The notes: generated from the letters alone by a model not told the origin. Counted from the first letter of the stretch, positions 34,066 to 43,999 are shown. The stretch: 64,000 bases of DNA from Butyrivibrio sp. XPD2006 (GCF_000420865.1 NZ_ATVT01000002.1:124001-188000), one strand, 5' to 3'. Numbers and translations: made by a program.

Positions 34066-36273
34066 TTATGATATTTTGATACAATATTGAACTATTAAAA
34101 GTATATTAACAAGTCGGCATGCCTTTCCATCCCGCATGGTTGGCCAATTCTGGAGATATATCTTGTCACCTTCATAGAGAGGTTCAAGCTCCAAATCGAA
34201 GATAAGCTCATCACTTTCTCCGAATTTGTCAAAATATCTCTTAAGACCAACTTCGAAATCCTGTCCGGTATAGAAATTATCATCCAGGACCTCTCCGTTC
34301 TTAAGGAGCTTAGCAGTATTTGCCTCATACTCTATACAAGCAAAGATCTCTCCCAAGCCGTCAAGTCTGCCCGGAAGTCTTATCTCATAGGCTGTCTCGC
34401 TTTTCTGAGTAAATTCCGCAGAAAGAGTGTTTCCGATCCTGTTCTTGCCCCGGTATAACGCAAATACATCTCCGCTCAGGAAATCCTGCACATCTCCGGC
34501 CTTCTTTTCCTTTTCAAATCCCTGAGGCTCATAGTCAATATCGGGATAAATCCTGAACTGCGGAGTCTTGAACTTCTCTTCCTGTGAAACCTCAAAGTAA
34601 AGCTGCACATGTCCGTCCGCATCAGTTACTGCTTCTGCGTCGGATATGATCAGATGCTCTCTTCCTCCTATAGTCACCTTGGCCGCATGAAGCGCTTCTG
34701 CAGCCGTCAGGGTTATGATCGTATTGCCGTCCAGATCCCCCTTAACATCGGCACTTGCCTGTCTTCCTTCATCAGTATAAAAGACATAAGCATCATGTCC
34801 GCCGGCTCCTGCACCGTGTAAGATGCATACAGGTGTTGCATCAATGGTCAAAAGAGCTTTCTCCCCCACAGGCATTCCAAACGGATAAAAGAAATAGTCT
34901 CCGTCCTCCACATCTCTGCTCGGGAAAGAAGCCAGTATTTCTTTTCCATCCTCAGCGTAAGCACTAAGCTCAGCGTCCTTGTGGACTGCCATCTCGTATC
35001 TTCGCTGATAGTTGTTAACAAAGAAGTAACCCCTTGGAGCATTTTCTCCATCAGGTCCTATAGCTCTTTTAAATCTGACTGCCGTCCTCAGGCTCTGTAA
35101 ATCCTCGGGCTTGGCCGGATTGCCGGGCTGCTCGGTATATGCCATATCAGTCAGATCATCGCCAAAATCATGAATAAAGGTAGAAAGAAGCCTTACATGT
35201 CTGTAGGTATCTTCCATCTGTCCATACTCGCGAAGAGGTGCATTGAAGTCATAGGAACACTCCGGAAGATCGTTGGGATATCCGGTTTCTCTGGTCTCTT
35301 GAAGAGTTGTCAGCTTGCCCTTGGGGTTTGTTCCGCCATGATACATATAGTAGCCAAGAAGGTTCGCTCCGCTTCCCAGCTTGGTCATGGTCATCGCCGC
35401 GGTATCAGTGCCTGTAGCAATCGGCCTTCTGTGTTTTGTAACCTGAAGTCCTCCGCCAAGTTCTGCTGTAAGATAGGGGAACTTGTCCATATCAAAGGTG
35501 ATCCCGGCTCCAAGTCCATGGTCCGAACCAATATTGTGATCATTCCTCTCTCTGGTAAAAATGTAGTTACCGCTTGGCTCAATCTCTGTGGTCCTCTGAT
35601 CCCAAGGAGCTTCACAGTAACCGCCCATAACAGGGATCATGCCGCCTGTGACAGCTCCGCCCCATCCTGTTGCCGTGTAGATCGGCGCTTCAAATCCGAT
35701 CTCTTTTGCCATGGCAAGAAGAGTTCTCATGTGCTGTTCGCCCTCTTCTCCGCCTTTGCCTCCGCAGTGGCCGTACTCATTTTCAATCTGAATGCCTATT
35801 ACAGGTCCGCCGTCCTTTATAAAAAATCCTTTGGACTGTTCATAGGTCTTTTCATAAAAACGTCTTACGTGTTCAAGATACTCGGGAGCATCTGTTCTGG
35901 GCTCATACCCCTTAGCCTTCGCATCCTTAAGCAGCCAGTCGGGAAAGCCTCCGTTTCTTGCTTCTCCGTGCGCCCACGGTCCGATTCTCAAAATGCTGTA
36001 GAGTCCGCATTTTTTAACTGTCTCAAGGAAAGCCCTTAGGTCTCTGTCGCCTGTAAAATCGTACTCACCCTGTATTTCCTCGTGGTGGATCCAGATGACA
36101 TAGAGGGATACAATATCGATCCCTCCTGCCTTCATCTTAAGCAGTTCCTCTTCCCAGTATTTGCGGGGATATCTGGAAAAATGCATCTCTCCCATCATCG
36201 GAAAGACGCGCTTACCATCGACAATCAGACTTATGGGATCGAAGGTAATGCTCGATTTTGACGTGATATTCAT
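34066..36273 (-). CDS. GH35 beta-galactosidase
   Basis: Predicted cytoplasmic beta-galactosidase of glycoside hydrolase family 35, 735 residues, no signal peptide. The TIM-barrel holds the acid/base motif GIQIENEYG (E166) and the nucleophile in LTAELGGG (E271), plus GEMHFSRYP near the start and the family's IGPWAHGEARNGGFP segment. C-terminal beta-sandwich domains follow. The final residues (KACRLVNILLIVQYCIKIS) look less conserved and may be a run-on extension. It is the last gene of an operon with a sugar ABC importer and LacI regulator, 11 bp after the latter. It probably cleaves the imported galactoside. Confidence 0.92.
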   Translation of the reverse strand: MNITSKSSITFDPISLIVDGKRVFPMMGEMHFSRYPRKYWEEELLKMKAGGIDIVSLYVIWIHHEEIQGEYDFTGDRDLRAFLETVKKCGLYSILRIGPWAHGEARNGGFPDWLLKDAKAKGYEPRTDAPEYLEHVRRFYEKTYEQSKGFFIKDGGPVIGIQIENEYGHCGGKGGEEGEQHMRTLLAMAKEIGFEAPIYTATGWGGAVTGGMIPVMGGYCEAPWDQRTTEIEPSGNYIFTRERNDHNIGSDHGLGAGITFDMDKFPYLTAELGGGLQVTKHRRPIATGTDTAAMTMTKLGSGANLLGYYMYHGGTNPKGKLTTLQETRETGYPNDLPECSYDFNAPLREYGQMEDTYRHVRLLSTFIHDFGDDLTDMAYTEQPGNPAKPEDLQSLRTAVRFKRAIGPDGENAPRGYFFVNNYQRRYEMAVHKDAELSAYAEDGKEILASFPSRDVEDGDYFFYPFGMPVGEKALLTIDATPVCILHGAGAGGHDAYVFYTDEGRQASADVKGDLDGNTIITLTAAEALHAAKVTIGGREHLIISDAEAVTDADGHVQLYFEVSQEEKFKTPQFRIYPDIDYEPQGFEKEKKAGDVQDFLSGDVFALYRGKNRIGNTLSAEFTQKSETAYEIRLPGRLDGLGEIFACIEYEANTAKLLKNGEVLDDNFYTGQDFEVGLKRYFDKFGESDELIFDLELEPLYEGDKIYLQNWPTMRDGKACRLVNILLIVQYCIKIS

Positions 36274-36284
36274 AAAAACTCCTC

Positions 36285-37283
36285 TTATTTGGTGCTTTCC
36301 TTTAGTATTACCTCGTATCCTCCCAGCATCTTGCTCGTAACGGGCACATTGTCGATAATATCCAAAAGAGTCTTAGCAGCTACCGCACCAAGATTTCTGT
36401 CATTAAAATTAAGTGATGTAACTGAAGGTATTGCGCTCTCCAGTATTGAACTGTTGTAGAAGGAAGCAACCCGAAGGTCTTCCGGGATCTTGACGTGTTC
36501 ATCCCTGCATCTTGAAATAACTTCGCCGGCAATATTGTCATCCATGCAGATAACACCGTCGATGTTTTTCTTGCGAAGATCCTTGAGGATATTGCCAACC
36601 TTGGACATAGATTCAACATCAAGATATACCAGGCTGCTGTCGATGCTGATATCCGCATCCTTAAAGGCATCAGCAAAGCCTTTATATCTGGTTCTTGTAA
36701 TAATGTGTTCAGTTGATCCCCCAATGAGTGCAAGCCTCTTAAGCCCTTTTGCAATCAGAATCGATGTCAGTTCCTTACATGCAGCATAATTGTCGTTATC
36801 CACATAGATAATATCCTTATCGTCTGTGCTTCCGACAGCCACAAAGGGTATTCCGCTCTCCTTAAGGAATCTGGCCGGTCTGTCATGCACAAGGGTCCTG
36901 GTGAGAATAATTCCGTCAACCTTGTGGTTATCGATTATCCTCCTTAAGCCCGTAAAATCATCTCCGCTAATCAGCGACACAATTATGTCATAGCCATAGC
37001 CGGAAGTAACCTCACTCATTCCAATCATGCAGCGCTGGAAGAACGGAAGATCCACAGCATTATAATCATCAGGCCATATAACGCCGATGTTATAGGTCTT
37101 TTGCTGTGCAAGGGCTCTTGCCATCAAATTAGGCCTGTAATTATGTTCTTCAATGTATTCCAGAACTCTCAGCCTGGTATCATCGCCCACTCTTCCCTTG
37201 CCGGAAATAGCGCGGGAAACAGTGGTTTTTGAGATACCGAGAGCTCTGGCAACATCATCGATTGTAATTTTGCCATCCGCCAT
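36285..37283 (-). CDS. LacI-family regulator of the galactoside operon
   Basis: 332 residues: N-terminal helix-turn-helix (ITIDDVARALGISKTTVSRAISGKG), hinge (YRPNLMARALAQQ) and sugar-sensing domain with the usual late FYNSSILES and VTSLNF segments. It is encoded within the operon, 13 bp after the second permease and 11 bp before GH35, so it is probably autoregulated. Palindromes near the operon promoter (AACGTTTCCGGAAACGTT and TTGCGCAA) are plausible operators, as many LacI-family sites have a central CG. Confidence 0.92.
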   Translation of the reverse strand: MADGKITIDDVARALGISKTTVSRAISGKGRVGDDTRLRVLEYIEEHNYRPNLMARALAQQKTYNIGVIWPDDYNAVDLPFFQRCMIGMSEVTSGYGYDIIVSLISGDDFTGLRRIIDNHKVDGIILTRTLVHDRPARFLKESGIPFVAVGSTDDKDIIYVDNDNYAACKELTSILIAKGLKRLALIGGSTEHIITRTRYKGFADAFKDADISIDSSLVYLDVESMSKVGNILKDLRKKNIDGVICMDDNIAGEVISRCRDEHVKIPEDLRVASFYNSSILESAIPSVTSLNFNDRNLGAVAAKTLLDIIDNVPVTSKMLGGYEVILKESTK

Positions 37284-37296
37284 ATTAATAACCTTC

Positions 37297-38160
37297 TTAA
37301 CCTTTTACTGCACCACCCGTTACACCTTCAACATAGTATTTCTGAAGGAACATGAACAACAATGTTACAGGGATTGCTACAAGTACGCCGCCTGCGCAGA
37401 ATCTAGTGAAGTAACCCTGATAATCGTTGGTCCAAACCCATCTTGTCATACCTACTGCAACGTTGTAGCTTGTGTCATGTCCGAATGCAACGTAAGAAGC
37501 AAATACGTAATCACACCACGGAGCCATGAAAGCAACCAATGCAGTGTAGATAATGATCGGCTTGGACATAGGAATGATCATTGTGAAGAATATCCTTGAC
37601 CTTGTTGCTCCGTCAATCATAGCCGCTTCATCAAGTGCCTTGGGTATTGTATCAAAGTATCCCTTGCAGACATAGTAACCCATTCCACAGCTTGCCACAG
37701 ACACAAGAATAAGACCGGGGATAGCGCCTGCCTGTGTAAGTCCAAACTGTTTCAAAAGGAAATACAGGCAGATCATAGTAAGGAATCCGGGGAACATACC
37801 AAGGATAAGCCAAAATCTCATAAGGAATGTTCTTCCTGCAAATCTCATTCTTGAAAGTGCATAGCTTACGCACAGCTGAATGATTGTCTGGAAAAGCGAA
37901 ACAAATACCGCAATAATAATGGTGTTCTTATACCATAAAAGGTAGTTGGTCTGACTGCTGTCAAAAAGGAATTTGTAGTTGTCCAGTGAAAAATGCTTGG
38001 GCACTAGATAATCTACCATTCCGCCATACTCTGTGGCATAGGATCTGAAGCTCTGAAGGACAAGTCCCACAAACGGGAACAGCCAGATAATGCTTATAAG
38101 TATCAGTATGATATAGCCAATAGCGTTTCCGATGGCTCTTTTTGTCTTGTATGATTTCAT
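37297..38160 (-). CDS. Sugar ABC transporter permease (MalG type)
   Basis: 287-residue inner permease of a CUT1-type carbohydrate importer with six predicted helices. The EAA loop that contacts the ATPase is present (KALDEAAMIDGATRSRIFFTMIIPMSKP). The C-terminal end FMFLQKYYVEGVTGGAVKG is typical of MalG. Its ATG overlaps the stop codon of the MalF-type gene by one base (TAATG), so translation is coupled. No ATPase gene is in the operon; CUT1 systems in Clostridia often share one encoded elsewhere. Confidence 0.93.
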   Translation of the reverse strand: MKSYKTKRAIGNAIGYIILILISIIWLFPFVGLVLQSFRSYATEYGGMVDYLVPKHFSLDNYKFLFDSSQTNYLLWYKNTIIIAVFVSLFQTIIQLCVSYALSRMRFAGRTFLMRFWLILGMFPGFLTMICLYFLLKQFGLTQAGAIPGLILVSVASCGMGYYVCKGYFDTIPKALDEAAMIDGATRSRIFFTMIIPMSKPIIIYTALVAFMAPWCDYVFASYVAFGHDTSYNVAVGMTRWVWTNDYQGYFTRFCAGGVLVAIPVTLLFMFLQKYYVEGVTGGAVKG

Positions 38161-39557
38161 TATTGGAAGCCCTCCTCATCTTTAACTGACGGAAGCATGT
38201 TGTAAACAACCAGTGAAATCACCGCTGTAACTACGAATACCATGATTCCGATTACCGCTGCCATTCGATAGTTGGTGTCGTTTACAGTCATCTTGTAGAG
38301 CCAGGTGATAAGAAGGTCTGAATATCCGGCTTTCTCTGCAAGGTTAACTGACTGTGGTTTACCCTGAGTAAGAAGGTAAATAACGTTGAAGTTGTTGAGG
38401 TTTCCTGTAAACTGTGTCAGCAGGAACGGTCCTGTAACAAACAGCATATATGGAAGGGTAATGCTTCTGAACATCTGCCAGGGATTTGCGCCGTCAATTC
38501 TTGCGCTCTCGTACAGATCCTCCGGAATGTTCATAAGAAGTCCCGTTGCGATCAGCATCATGTAAGGAATACCGATCCAGATATTGACAACGATAATGGT
38601 AATTCTTGCCAGCATCGGATCTGTCCAGAAAGGAATATAATTCTTGATGATTCCCCACTTTATAAGATATCCGTTGATAAGTCCGTCATTGGCGAACATC
38701 TTCATTACGTAAAGAAGTGATACGAACTGCGGAACAGCAATTGTAAGCACCAGAATTGTTCTCCAAAGCTTCTTGAACTTTATTCCCTTTTTATTGATCA
38801 GCATAGCTACTGCCAAGCCGAGGAAATAGTTTGTAAATGTCGCAAACAAAGCCCATACAAGGGTCCATAACAGAACCTGTACAAAGGTTCCGCCAATACC
38901 TGCTCCGGAGAAAGAAACAAGATTCTTAAAGTTCTCCAGTCCAACCCATGTAAACAGATTGGATGGTGACTGGTGGTTCTTATCATAGTTGGTAAATGCC
39001 ACCAGAATCATGAATACAATCGGAAGTACCGTAAATACAAAGATTCCGGTTACAGGAAGTGCCAACAGTGTCTTATGGAAATTCTTGTCAAAGAGTGATA
39101 AAAAGACATCTTTGTTGGACGGGAGCTTTTTACCTGCTTTTAAAAGAAGTTCTTCCTTGCGGTTTTCTCTTACGTTGATATACCAGATAGCAACAAATGC
39201 AATTATGGCAAAGATACATAAAACGCCGAACAGCAGGATCAAAAAGCTGTTGTCACCGTAAACAGTCTTTCGTCCCACCTTCTTGGTGGCGATCGTTCCA
39301 AGTGTTGAAAACTTGGATAGATACTGCCAGCCAAATCCGGCCATAAAGTAGAAGAACAGTACTTCGCACAACAGAAGTGCAATTCCGATGAGTATCTGTC
39401 CCCTGAGAATCGGACCAAGTCCGAAGATGATGTATGAGAGTTTAGTCTTTATATCGCCCTCAACAAATGTCACCCCTATTTCCTTAAAGCCCTTTCCCAG
39501 AGCTTCAAAAAACAAAGACGCTGCACTTTTTTTGTTTTTATCTGCGCCCTTTGCCAT
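38160..39557 (-). CDS. Sugar ABC transporter permease (MalF type)
   Basis: 465-residue permease, partner of the MalG-type protein. It has an N-terminal extension with three hydrophobic segments before the six-helix permease core. The EAA motif is EDLYESARIDGANPWQMFRSITLPYM. The longer N-terminus is usual for maltose/galactoside MalF relatives. It follows the binding-protein gene after a GC-rich hairpin and has an AAAGGAGG ribosome binding site. Confidence 0.93.
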   Translation of the reverse strand: MAKGADKNKKSAASLFFEALGKGFKEIGVTFVEGDIKTKLSYIIFGLGPILRGQILIGIALLLCEVLFFYFMAGFGWQYLSKFSTLGTIATKKVGRKTVYGDNSFLILLFGVLCIFAIIAFVAIWYINVRENRKEELLLKAGKKLPSNKDVFLSLFDKNFHKTLLALPVTGIFVFTVLPIVFMILVAFTNYDKNHQSPSNLFTWVGLENFKNLVSFSGAGIGGTFVQVLLWTLVWALFATFTNYFLGLAVAMLINKKGIKFKKLWRTILVLTIAVPQFVSLLYVMKMFANDGLINGYLIKWGIIKNYIPFWTDPMLARITIIVVNIWIGIPYMMLIATGLLMNIPEDLYESARIDGANPWQMFRSITLPYMLFVTGPFLLTQFTGNLNNFNVIYLLTQGKPQSVNLAEKAGYSDLLITWLYKMTVNDTNYRMAAVIGIMVFVVTAVISLVVYNMLPSVKDEEGFQ

Positions 39558-39603
39558 ACAATCAGCCTCCTTTTACCAATGCGCAAGCGTTTTTAGTTTA
39601 AAA

Positions 39604-39634
39604 CAGGCCCGGAAACTTAATGAATCCGGGCCTG
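39604..39634 (-). terminator. Attenuator hairpin between binding protein and permease genes
   Basis: A perfect 10-bp GC-rich stem (39604-39613 with 39625-39634) with an 11-base loop and a short TTTT tract on the minus strand. Such hairpins commonly lower permease expression relative to the binding protein. Confidence 0.7.
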
Positions 39635-39667
39635 ATATGTTTGTCGATATTTCAGTTTAACAGGAGG

Positions 39668-40999
39668 TTACTGTGCATAACTCTCGCATGTTGTCTGGAA
39701 ATCTGTAAGAGCCTTCATGAAGTCTTCATCTGAAGAATCAGCCTTAATCTCACCTGAGATAACTGAATCGCCGAGTGATGTAGCAAGTGACCAGTAATCT
39801 CCGGGGTACTGTCCCTGAGGGATTGTGTACTGGAGCTGATCAGCAAGAGCTGAAAGAGCTTCATCAGCCTGAACTGCATCTGACTTCTGTGCATTGAGGT
39901 TTGAAGGGCCCCAACCTACTGCATTGTATCTTGCAAGCTGAACTTCTTCGCTTGAAAGGAATGCTGCAAGAGCATCACAAACTGCAAGCTTGAGATCATC
40001 TTCCTGAGGCTTAACACCAAGGAGCTTGAATCCACCGAAACCGCTCATCTGATATGTCTTGCCATCAGCGCCTTCGAATGTAGGAAGCTTAGCACATGCA
40101 TAGTTGTCACCAAACATATCCTTAGCTGCCTGTGCATCCCATGTACCATCAACGATTGCACCACAGTTAGTTGCGTTTGAAACAGCTGAACCGTTCTGGA
40201 ATGACTTTGAAGAAGCAACTTCTGCGATCTTCTTAAGAGCAACTACACCTGCATCAGATGCATATGTAGAATTGCACTTTGTGAAGTTACCTGAATCATC
40301 TGTATCGTATGTAAGCTCAGCACCTGTTCCGAAGAAGAATGCTGTCTGATACCAACCTGAGTTGATCTCGAAGTAGAAGTTCTTGCCTGCTGCTTCGCAA
40401 TCAGCAATGATGCCTTCAAGAGTTGAAGGATCTGTTACAACGCTCTTATCATAGTAAAGGAAATATCCATTATCAGATGTAAGAGGATAAGCATAAAGTG
40501 TTCCACCTACTGTAGCTGCACCAACTGCACCGGCATCGTTCTGAGCCTTAACAGCCTCTGCGTTTGAATCCTCAACTACCTCAAGAGCACCTGCAGTAAC
40601 AAGTCTTGCGATCTGATCCTGTGCGAATGCATAGATATCAGCACCGGCCTCTACGTCTGTGATCATGTTTCCGGCTGCATCACCTTCACCAACAGCCTCA
40701 ACTGTGAATGTGTATCCTGAGAACTCAGGGTGTGCATCCTGGAATGCCTTGATCTGCTCGTTTGTGAAATCTACTACGTTATCAGCAACCCAAACCTTAA
40801 TGTCGCCTGTACCGTAATCTGTGATCTCTTCTACAGCCTCTGCTGCATCCTGAGCTGTCTCTGCCACTTCTGTAGCTGTCTCAGCAACAGTCTCTGCTGT
40901 CTCCTGAGCTGTCTGTGCTGCTTCCTGTGCGCCGCATCCTGCAAGGAGTGTTGCACCCATAGCAGCTGTCATTAAAACAGATACCAATTTCTTTTTCAT
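39668..40999 (-). CDS. Extracellular sugar-binding lipoprotein of CUT1 ABC importer
   Basis: About 443 residues. The signal peptide ends in a LLAGCG lipobox with C22. An unusual Ala/Glu/Thr linker follows (about 24-62, repeats of AETA/AQE type), then a two-lobe solute-binding domain of the maltose/galactoside type. ATG at 40999 is chosen because GGAGG precedes it; the frame is open 15 codons further upstream without a site. It is the first gene of a five-gene operon with strong promoter and operators. The linked GH35 suggests a beta-galactoside as the ligand; this is inference. Confidence 0.92.
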   Translation of the reverse strand: MKKKLVSVLMTAAMGATLLAGCGAQEAAQTAQETAETVAETATEVAETAQDAAEAVEEITDYGTGDIKVWVADNVVDFTNEQIKAFQDAHPEFSGYTFTVEAVGEGDAAGNMITDVEAGADIYAFAQDQIARLVTAGALEVVEDSNAEAVKAQNDAGAVGAATVGGTLYAYPLTSDNGYFLYYDKSVVTDPSTLEGIIADCEAAGKNFYFEINSGWYQTAFFFGTGAELTYDTDDSGNFTKCNSTYASDAGVVALKKIAEVASSKSFQNGSAVSNATNCGAIVDGTWDAQAAKDMFGDNYACAKLPTFEGADGKTYQMSGFGGFKLLGVKPQEDDLKLAVCDALAAFLSSEEVQLARYNAVGWGPSNLNAQKSDAVQADEALSALADQLQYTIPQGQYPGDYWSLATSLGDSVISGEIKADSSDEDFMKALTDFQTTCESYAQ

Positions 41000-41027
41000 A
41001 TAAATCCCTCCGTTTGTTAAAAATGAC

Positions 41028-41052
41028 TGCGCAACTTTGCGCAATCGGTTGC
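41028..41052. promoter_or_regulatory. Candidate operator repeats in the binding-protein leader
   Basis: Repeated GCGCAA/TTGCGC units, including the perfect palindrome TTGCGCAA (41037-41044), lie just after the predicted transcription start. Plausible LacI-family operator that would block early elongation. Confidence 0.4.
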
Positions 41053-41062
41053 TCTATTAATG

Positions 41063-41091
41063 AGTCTATGCTTTGTGCAATATTTTGTCAA
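41063..41091 (-). promoter_or_regulatory. Promoter of the galactoside operon
   Basis: Minus-strand TTGACA (41086-41091) and TAGACT (41063-41068) are separated by 17 bp, with a leader of about 57 bases to the binding-protein ATG. Confidence 0.75.
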
Positions 41092-41157
41092 TTAAGAAAT
41101 TTGTTACATATTTTTGCCAAAAAATTATACAAAATGCACATTGACTATTTTAGTGGG

Positions 41158-41175
41158 AACGTTTCCGGAAACGTT
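41158..41175. promoter_or_regulatory. Perfect 18-bp palindromic operator upstream of the galactoside promoter
   Basis: AACGTTTCCGGAAACGTT is fully self-complementary and has the CG-centred form of LacI/CcpA-family sites. It lies about 100 bp upstream of the predicted start, with a further TAACGTT half-site at 41181-41187. Looping with the downstream repeats, or CcpA control, are both possible. Confidence 0.55.
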
Positions 41176-41204
41176 GTCGGTAACGTTTTGCGCACTCGGT
41201 TTCT

Positions 41205-42353
41205 CTACGCGATTCTGCGATAATATGCACCGTTTTGCGCAATTTTTCCGCAACAGGTCATGTCCATTAAAGTGGTCAAAAGTGCAGGCATAGAAAGGTT
41301 TTCTCCTCTTTTAAAAAGCTCCTCGGCAATGAAAGATGTCGAAACCGGAATGATGTCAACTATTTCCAGAATCTTCTCTTCAAGCGTTAACTCTTTATTA
41401 ACTTCCAACTCATTGTCAGATGCGCAAGCCGTCGGCGATACAGCCTTTTCCTCAGTGGATTTTTCTGATTGCTTCAGATTCTCAATCCCCCAAAGCCTGT
41501 CAAGTACGTCCTCAACTGTGGTGGCAATCCCGGCACCCTGACTTATAAGGTAATTACAGCCATCGCTAAGTCTGTCTGTTACTCTTCCCGGCACAGCCAG
41601 CACCTCTCTTCCCTGCTCCAACGCAGTATCTACTGTTATCTGTGTTCCTGATTTCTGTCTTGCTTCCACCACAAGAAGCACATCAGAAAGTGCACTGATG
41701 ATCCTGTTTCTCATCGGAAAGAAGTTGGCCAGTGGTTCCATTCCCGGAGGATACTCTGAAACAGCACCGCCATTCTTGAGCATCGCATCATATATCACCT
41801 TATTTTCCGGCGGATAGCAGATATCAACTCCGCACCCCAGTACCCCGAAAGATTTTCCTCCGGCCTCAAGCGCAGCTCCCTGCGCAATACCGTCAATGCC
41901 TCTTGCCATTCCGCTTATCACCTGTACGCCGGAAAGAGCAAGCCCTCTTCCGAACTGTCTTGCCATATATCTTCCGTATTCGGAGCACATCCTGGCTCCT
42001 ACGATGGATACAGAAGGTATCGCCGGATCGGGGAGGTCCCCTTTTACATAGATTGCGAACGGTGCGTTTGGTATGTTCTTTAGTTTTTCCGGAAATTCAG
42101 GATCAATTCTAGACACAAATCGCACGCCCTTGTCCTTCAGCTTTTTCTTTTCGCCCTCAAAATCCCAGCTGTACCTTGATCTTTCTATGCTCTCAACTTT
42201 CTTCCTTGAAAGCAGTTTTGACAGTTCTTTTGAACTTAACTGATATACATCCTTGCAGCTAAGTCCACTGCAAAGAAGCTTGTCCACACTGGCGTTTCCC
42301 ACATCGGGAACATTGAACAGCCAGTATGCATAATCTTTTTCACTTATTTCCAT
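41205..42353 (-). CDS. dprA: DNA-processing protein DprA
   Basis: Loads RecA on incoming single-stranded DNA during transformation. 382 residues: N-terminal helical region, Rossmann-like core with SIVGARMCSEYG, SGMARGIDGIAQGAAL and PMRNRIISALSD, and a C-terminal winged-helix-like segment. A Ser/Glu-rich linker separates the last two (about 300-325). Its start is two bases after the comM-like stop, with GGAGG inside that gene, so it is translationally coupled. Its stop lies about 30 bp from the galactoside operator, so termination must occur within or beyond that region. Confidence 0.95.
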   Translation of the reverse strand: MEISEKDYAYWLFNVPDVGNASVDKLLCSGLSCKDVYQLSSKELSKLLSRKKVESIERSRYSWDFEGEKKKLKDKGVRFVSRIDPEFPEKLKNIPNAPFAIYVKGDLPDPAIPSVSIVGARMCSEYGRYMARQFGRGLALSGVQVISGMARGIDGIAQGAALEAGGKSFGVLGCGVDICYPPENKVIYDAMLKNGGAVSEYPPGMEPLANFFPMRNRIISALSDVLLVVEARQKSGTQITVDTALEQGREVLAVPGRVTDRLSDGCNYLISQGAGIATTVEDVLDRLWGIENLKQSEKSTEEKAVSPTACASDNELEVNKELTLEEKILEIVDIIPVSTSFIAEELFKRGENLSMPALLTTLMDMTCCGKIAQNGAYYRRIA

Positions 42354-42355
42354 TT

Positions 42356-43924
42356 TTATTCCTCCATTTGATGCCAGTATTTTCCGTCTGTGATCCTGTA
42401 TCCGACCGCTTCCATCAGATGTATCTGCCTGATTTCCTCAGAGCCGTCGATGTCAGCAATAGTGCGGGCCACACGCAGGATCTTATGATAAGCTCTTGCG
42501 CTGAGCTCCATGCTGCAGAATGCGTTTTCAAGATAAGCCTGTTCTTTGGGTCCCAGGACACAATACTTCTCAATATCCTTGGGTGTCATCTCCGAATTGA
42601 ACTTGATGGCAGTTCCTTCAAATCTCTTTTCCTGTATCTTTCTGGCTTCCAAAACTCTTTTCCTGATGCTCCTGCTGCTTTCATTGGCATTTTTATTCTT
42701 CACTGCAAGATCTGCGATATCTATTCTCGGAGCCTCAACGCAGATATCAACCCTGTCAAGAATAGGTCCGGATATGTGTCCCAGGTACCTTTTAATATCT
42801 GCAGGTGTACACTTGCACTTGTTTCTATCGGGGTAATAACCGCAAGGACAGGGATTCAAGGCACCCACAAGCTGAAAATCCGCAGGGTATGTATACGTCC
42901 CTCTGTTTCTCACGATATGGATGCTGCGATCCTCAAGCGGCTGACGAAGCAGATCAAGCTTGGCTCTGGGAAATTCCGGCATCTCATCCAGAAAAAGAAC
43001 TCCTCTGTGAGCCAGGGATATAATACCCGGGCGGGGAGTCGATCCACCTCCCACAAGTGCTGTCTCAGTTACCAGGTGATGAGTACTCATAAAAGGTCTT
43101 TTTGTTATAAGTGCCTCTTCATCCGAGAGCATTCCTGCCACCGAATAGATGGTTGAAACCTCAAGGCTTTCCTCCAGTGTCAGTGGCGGAAGTATTGTAG
43201 GAATTCTCTTTGCCACCATGCTCTTTCCTGCCCCCGGCGGCCCGATCAGCATTATGTGATGAAAACCGGCCGCCGCTATTTCAGTAGCTCTTTTAACTCC
43301 TGCCTGTCCGTTGATATCCGCAAAATCCAAAGTTTCATCCAGATACTCAGCATCTTCAAACAACTTTTTCACATCAACAACGGTCGGTGCAATGAGCCTG
43401 TCCCTCTCTTCCTCCGGGGCATTCAGATACTGGCTGGCCTCCTGTAGAGAGCCAACTCCTATTATCTTAATTCCATCGACCACAGCACCTTCTCTGGCAT
43501 TGCTGTCCGGGAGAATAACGAGCTTATAGCCCATTTCCTTCGCCCTTGTAACGATTGGCAGTATCCCCTTTACTGCCTTCACCTCTCCGTCAAGGCCCAG
43601 CTCTCCGAGAACCACTGTGTCTTTTAAAGAATCAGTATCTATCTCGCCCATGGCTGCCATGATGCCCACAGCTATCGGCAGGTCCACCACAACGCCGCTC
43701 TTTCTTATATCCGCAGGGGACAGATTGATGGTTATCTTTGAGGGCGGAATCTTTGTCCCGGCATTTCTCAGTGCCACCTTGACACGCTCGCCGGCCTCTC
43801 TCACGTCTCCGCTCATAAAGCCAACCATGTTAAAGCTCGGAAGTCCGTCACTGACATCCACTTCTACCTGCATAAGGTAGGAAGAGATACCACCCACGGC
43901 TCCCGAAGTTACAGAACTAAACAT
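42356..43924 (-). CDS. comM: YifB/ComM-family Mg-chelatase-like AAA+ ATPase
   Basis: AAA+ protein of the YifB/ComM family, 522 residues. ComM of Vibrio is a branch-migration helicase aiding transformation. Shown by an N-terminal Lon-like domain (SSYLMQVEVDVSDGLPSFNMVG), Walker A (GPPGAGKSMVAKR), Walker B (VLFLDEMPEF), a Cys-rich insert (NPCPCGYYPDRNKCKC) and the C-terminal Mg-chelatase domain. Translationally coupled to dprA, a pairing seen in many Firmicutes and consistent with DNA uptake or processing. Separated from pilT upstream by a terminator. Confidence 0.93.
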   Translation of the reverse strand: MFSSVTSGAVGGISSYLMQVEVDVSDGLPSFNMVGFMSGDVREAGERVKVALRNAGTKIPPSKITINLSPADIRKSGVVVDLPIAVGIMAAMGEIDTDSLKDTVVLGELGLDGEVKAVKGILPIVTRAKEMGYKLVILPDSNAREGAVVDGIKIIGVGSLQEASQYLNAPEEERDRLIAPTVVDVKKLFEDAEYLDETLDFADINGQAGVKRATEIAAAGFHHIMLIGPPGAGKSMVAKRIPTILPPLTLEESLEVSTIYSVAGMLSDEEALITKRPFMSTHHLVTETALVGGGSTPRPGIISLAHRGVLFLDEMPEFPRAKLDLLRQPLEDRSIHIVRNRGTYTYPADFQLVGALNPCPCGYYPDRNKCKCTPADIKRYLGHISGPILDRVDICVEAPRIDIADLAVKNKNANESSRSIRKRVLEARKIQEKRFEGTAIKFNSEMTPKDIEKYCVLGPKEQAYLENAFCSMELSARAYHKILRVARTIADIDGSEEIRQIHLMEAVGYRITDGKYWHQMEE

Positions 43925-43999
43925 TAAATTTCCTCTTTTCTACAAATAGTGGGATTCCCTTGTAGACAAACACAGAAATATCAGAATTTTAGATATAAA

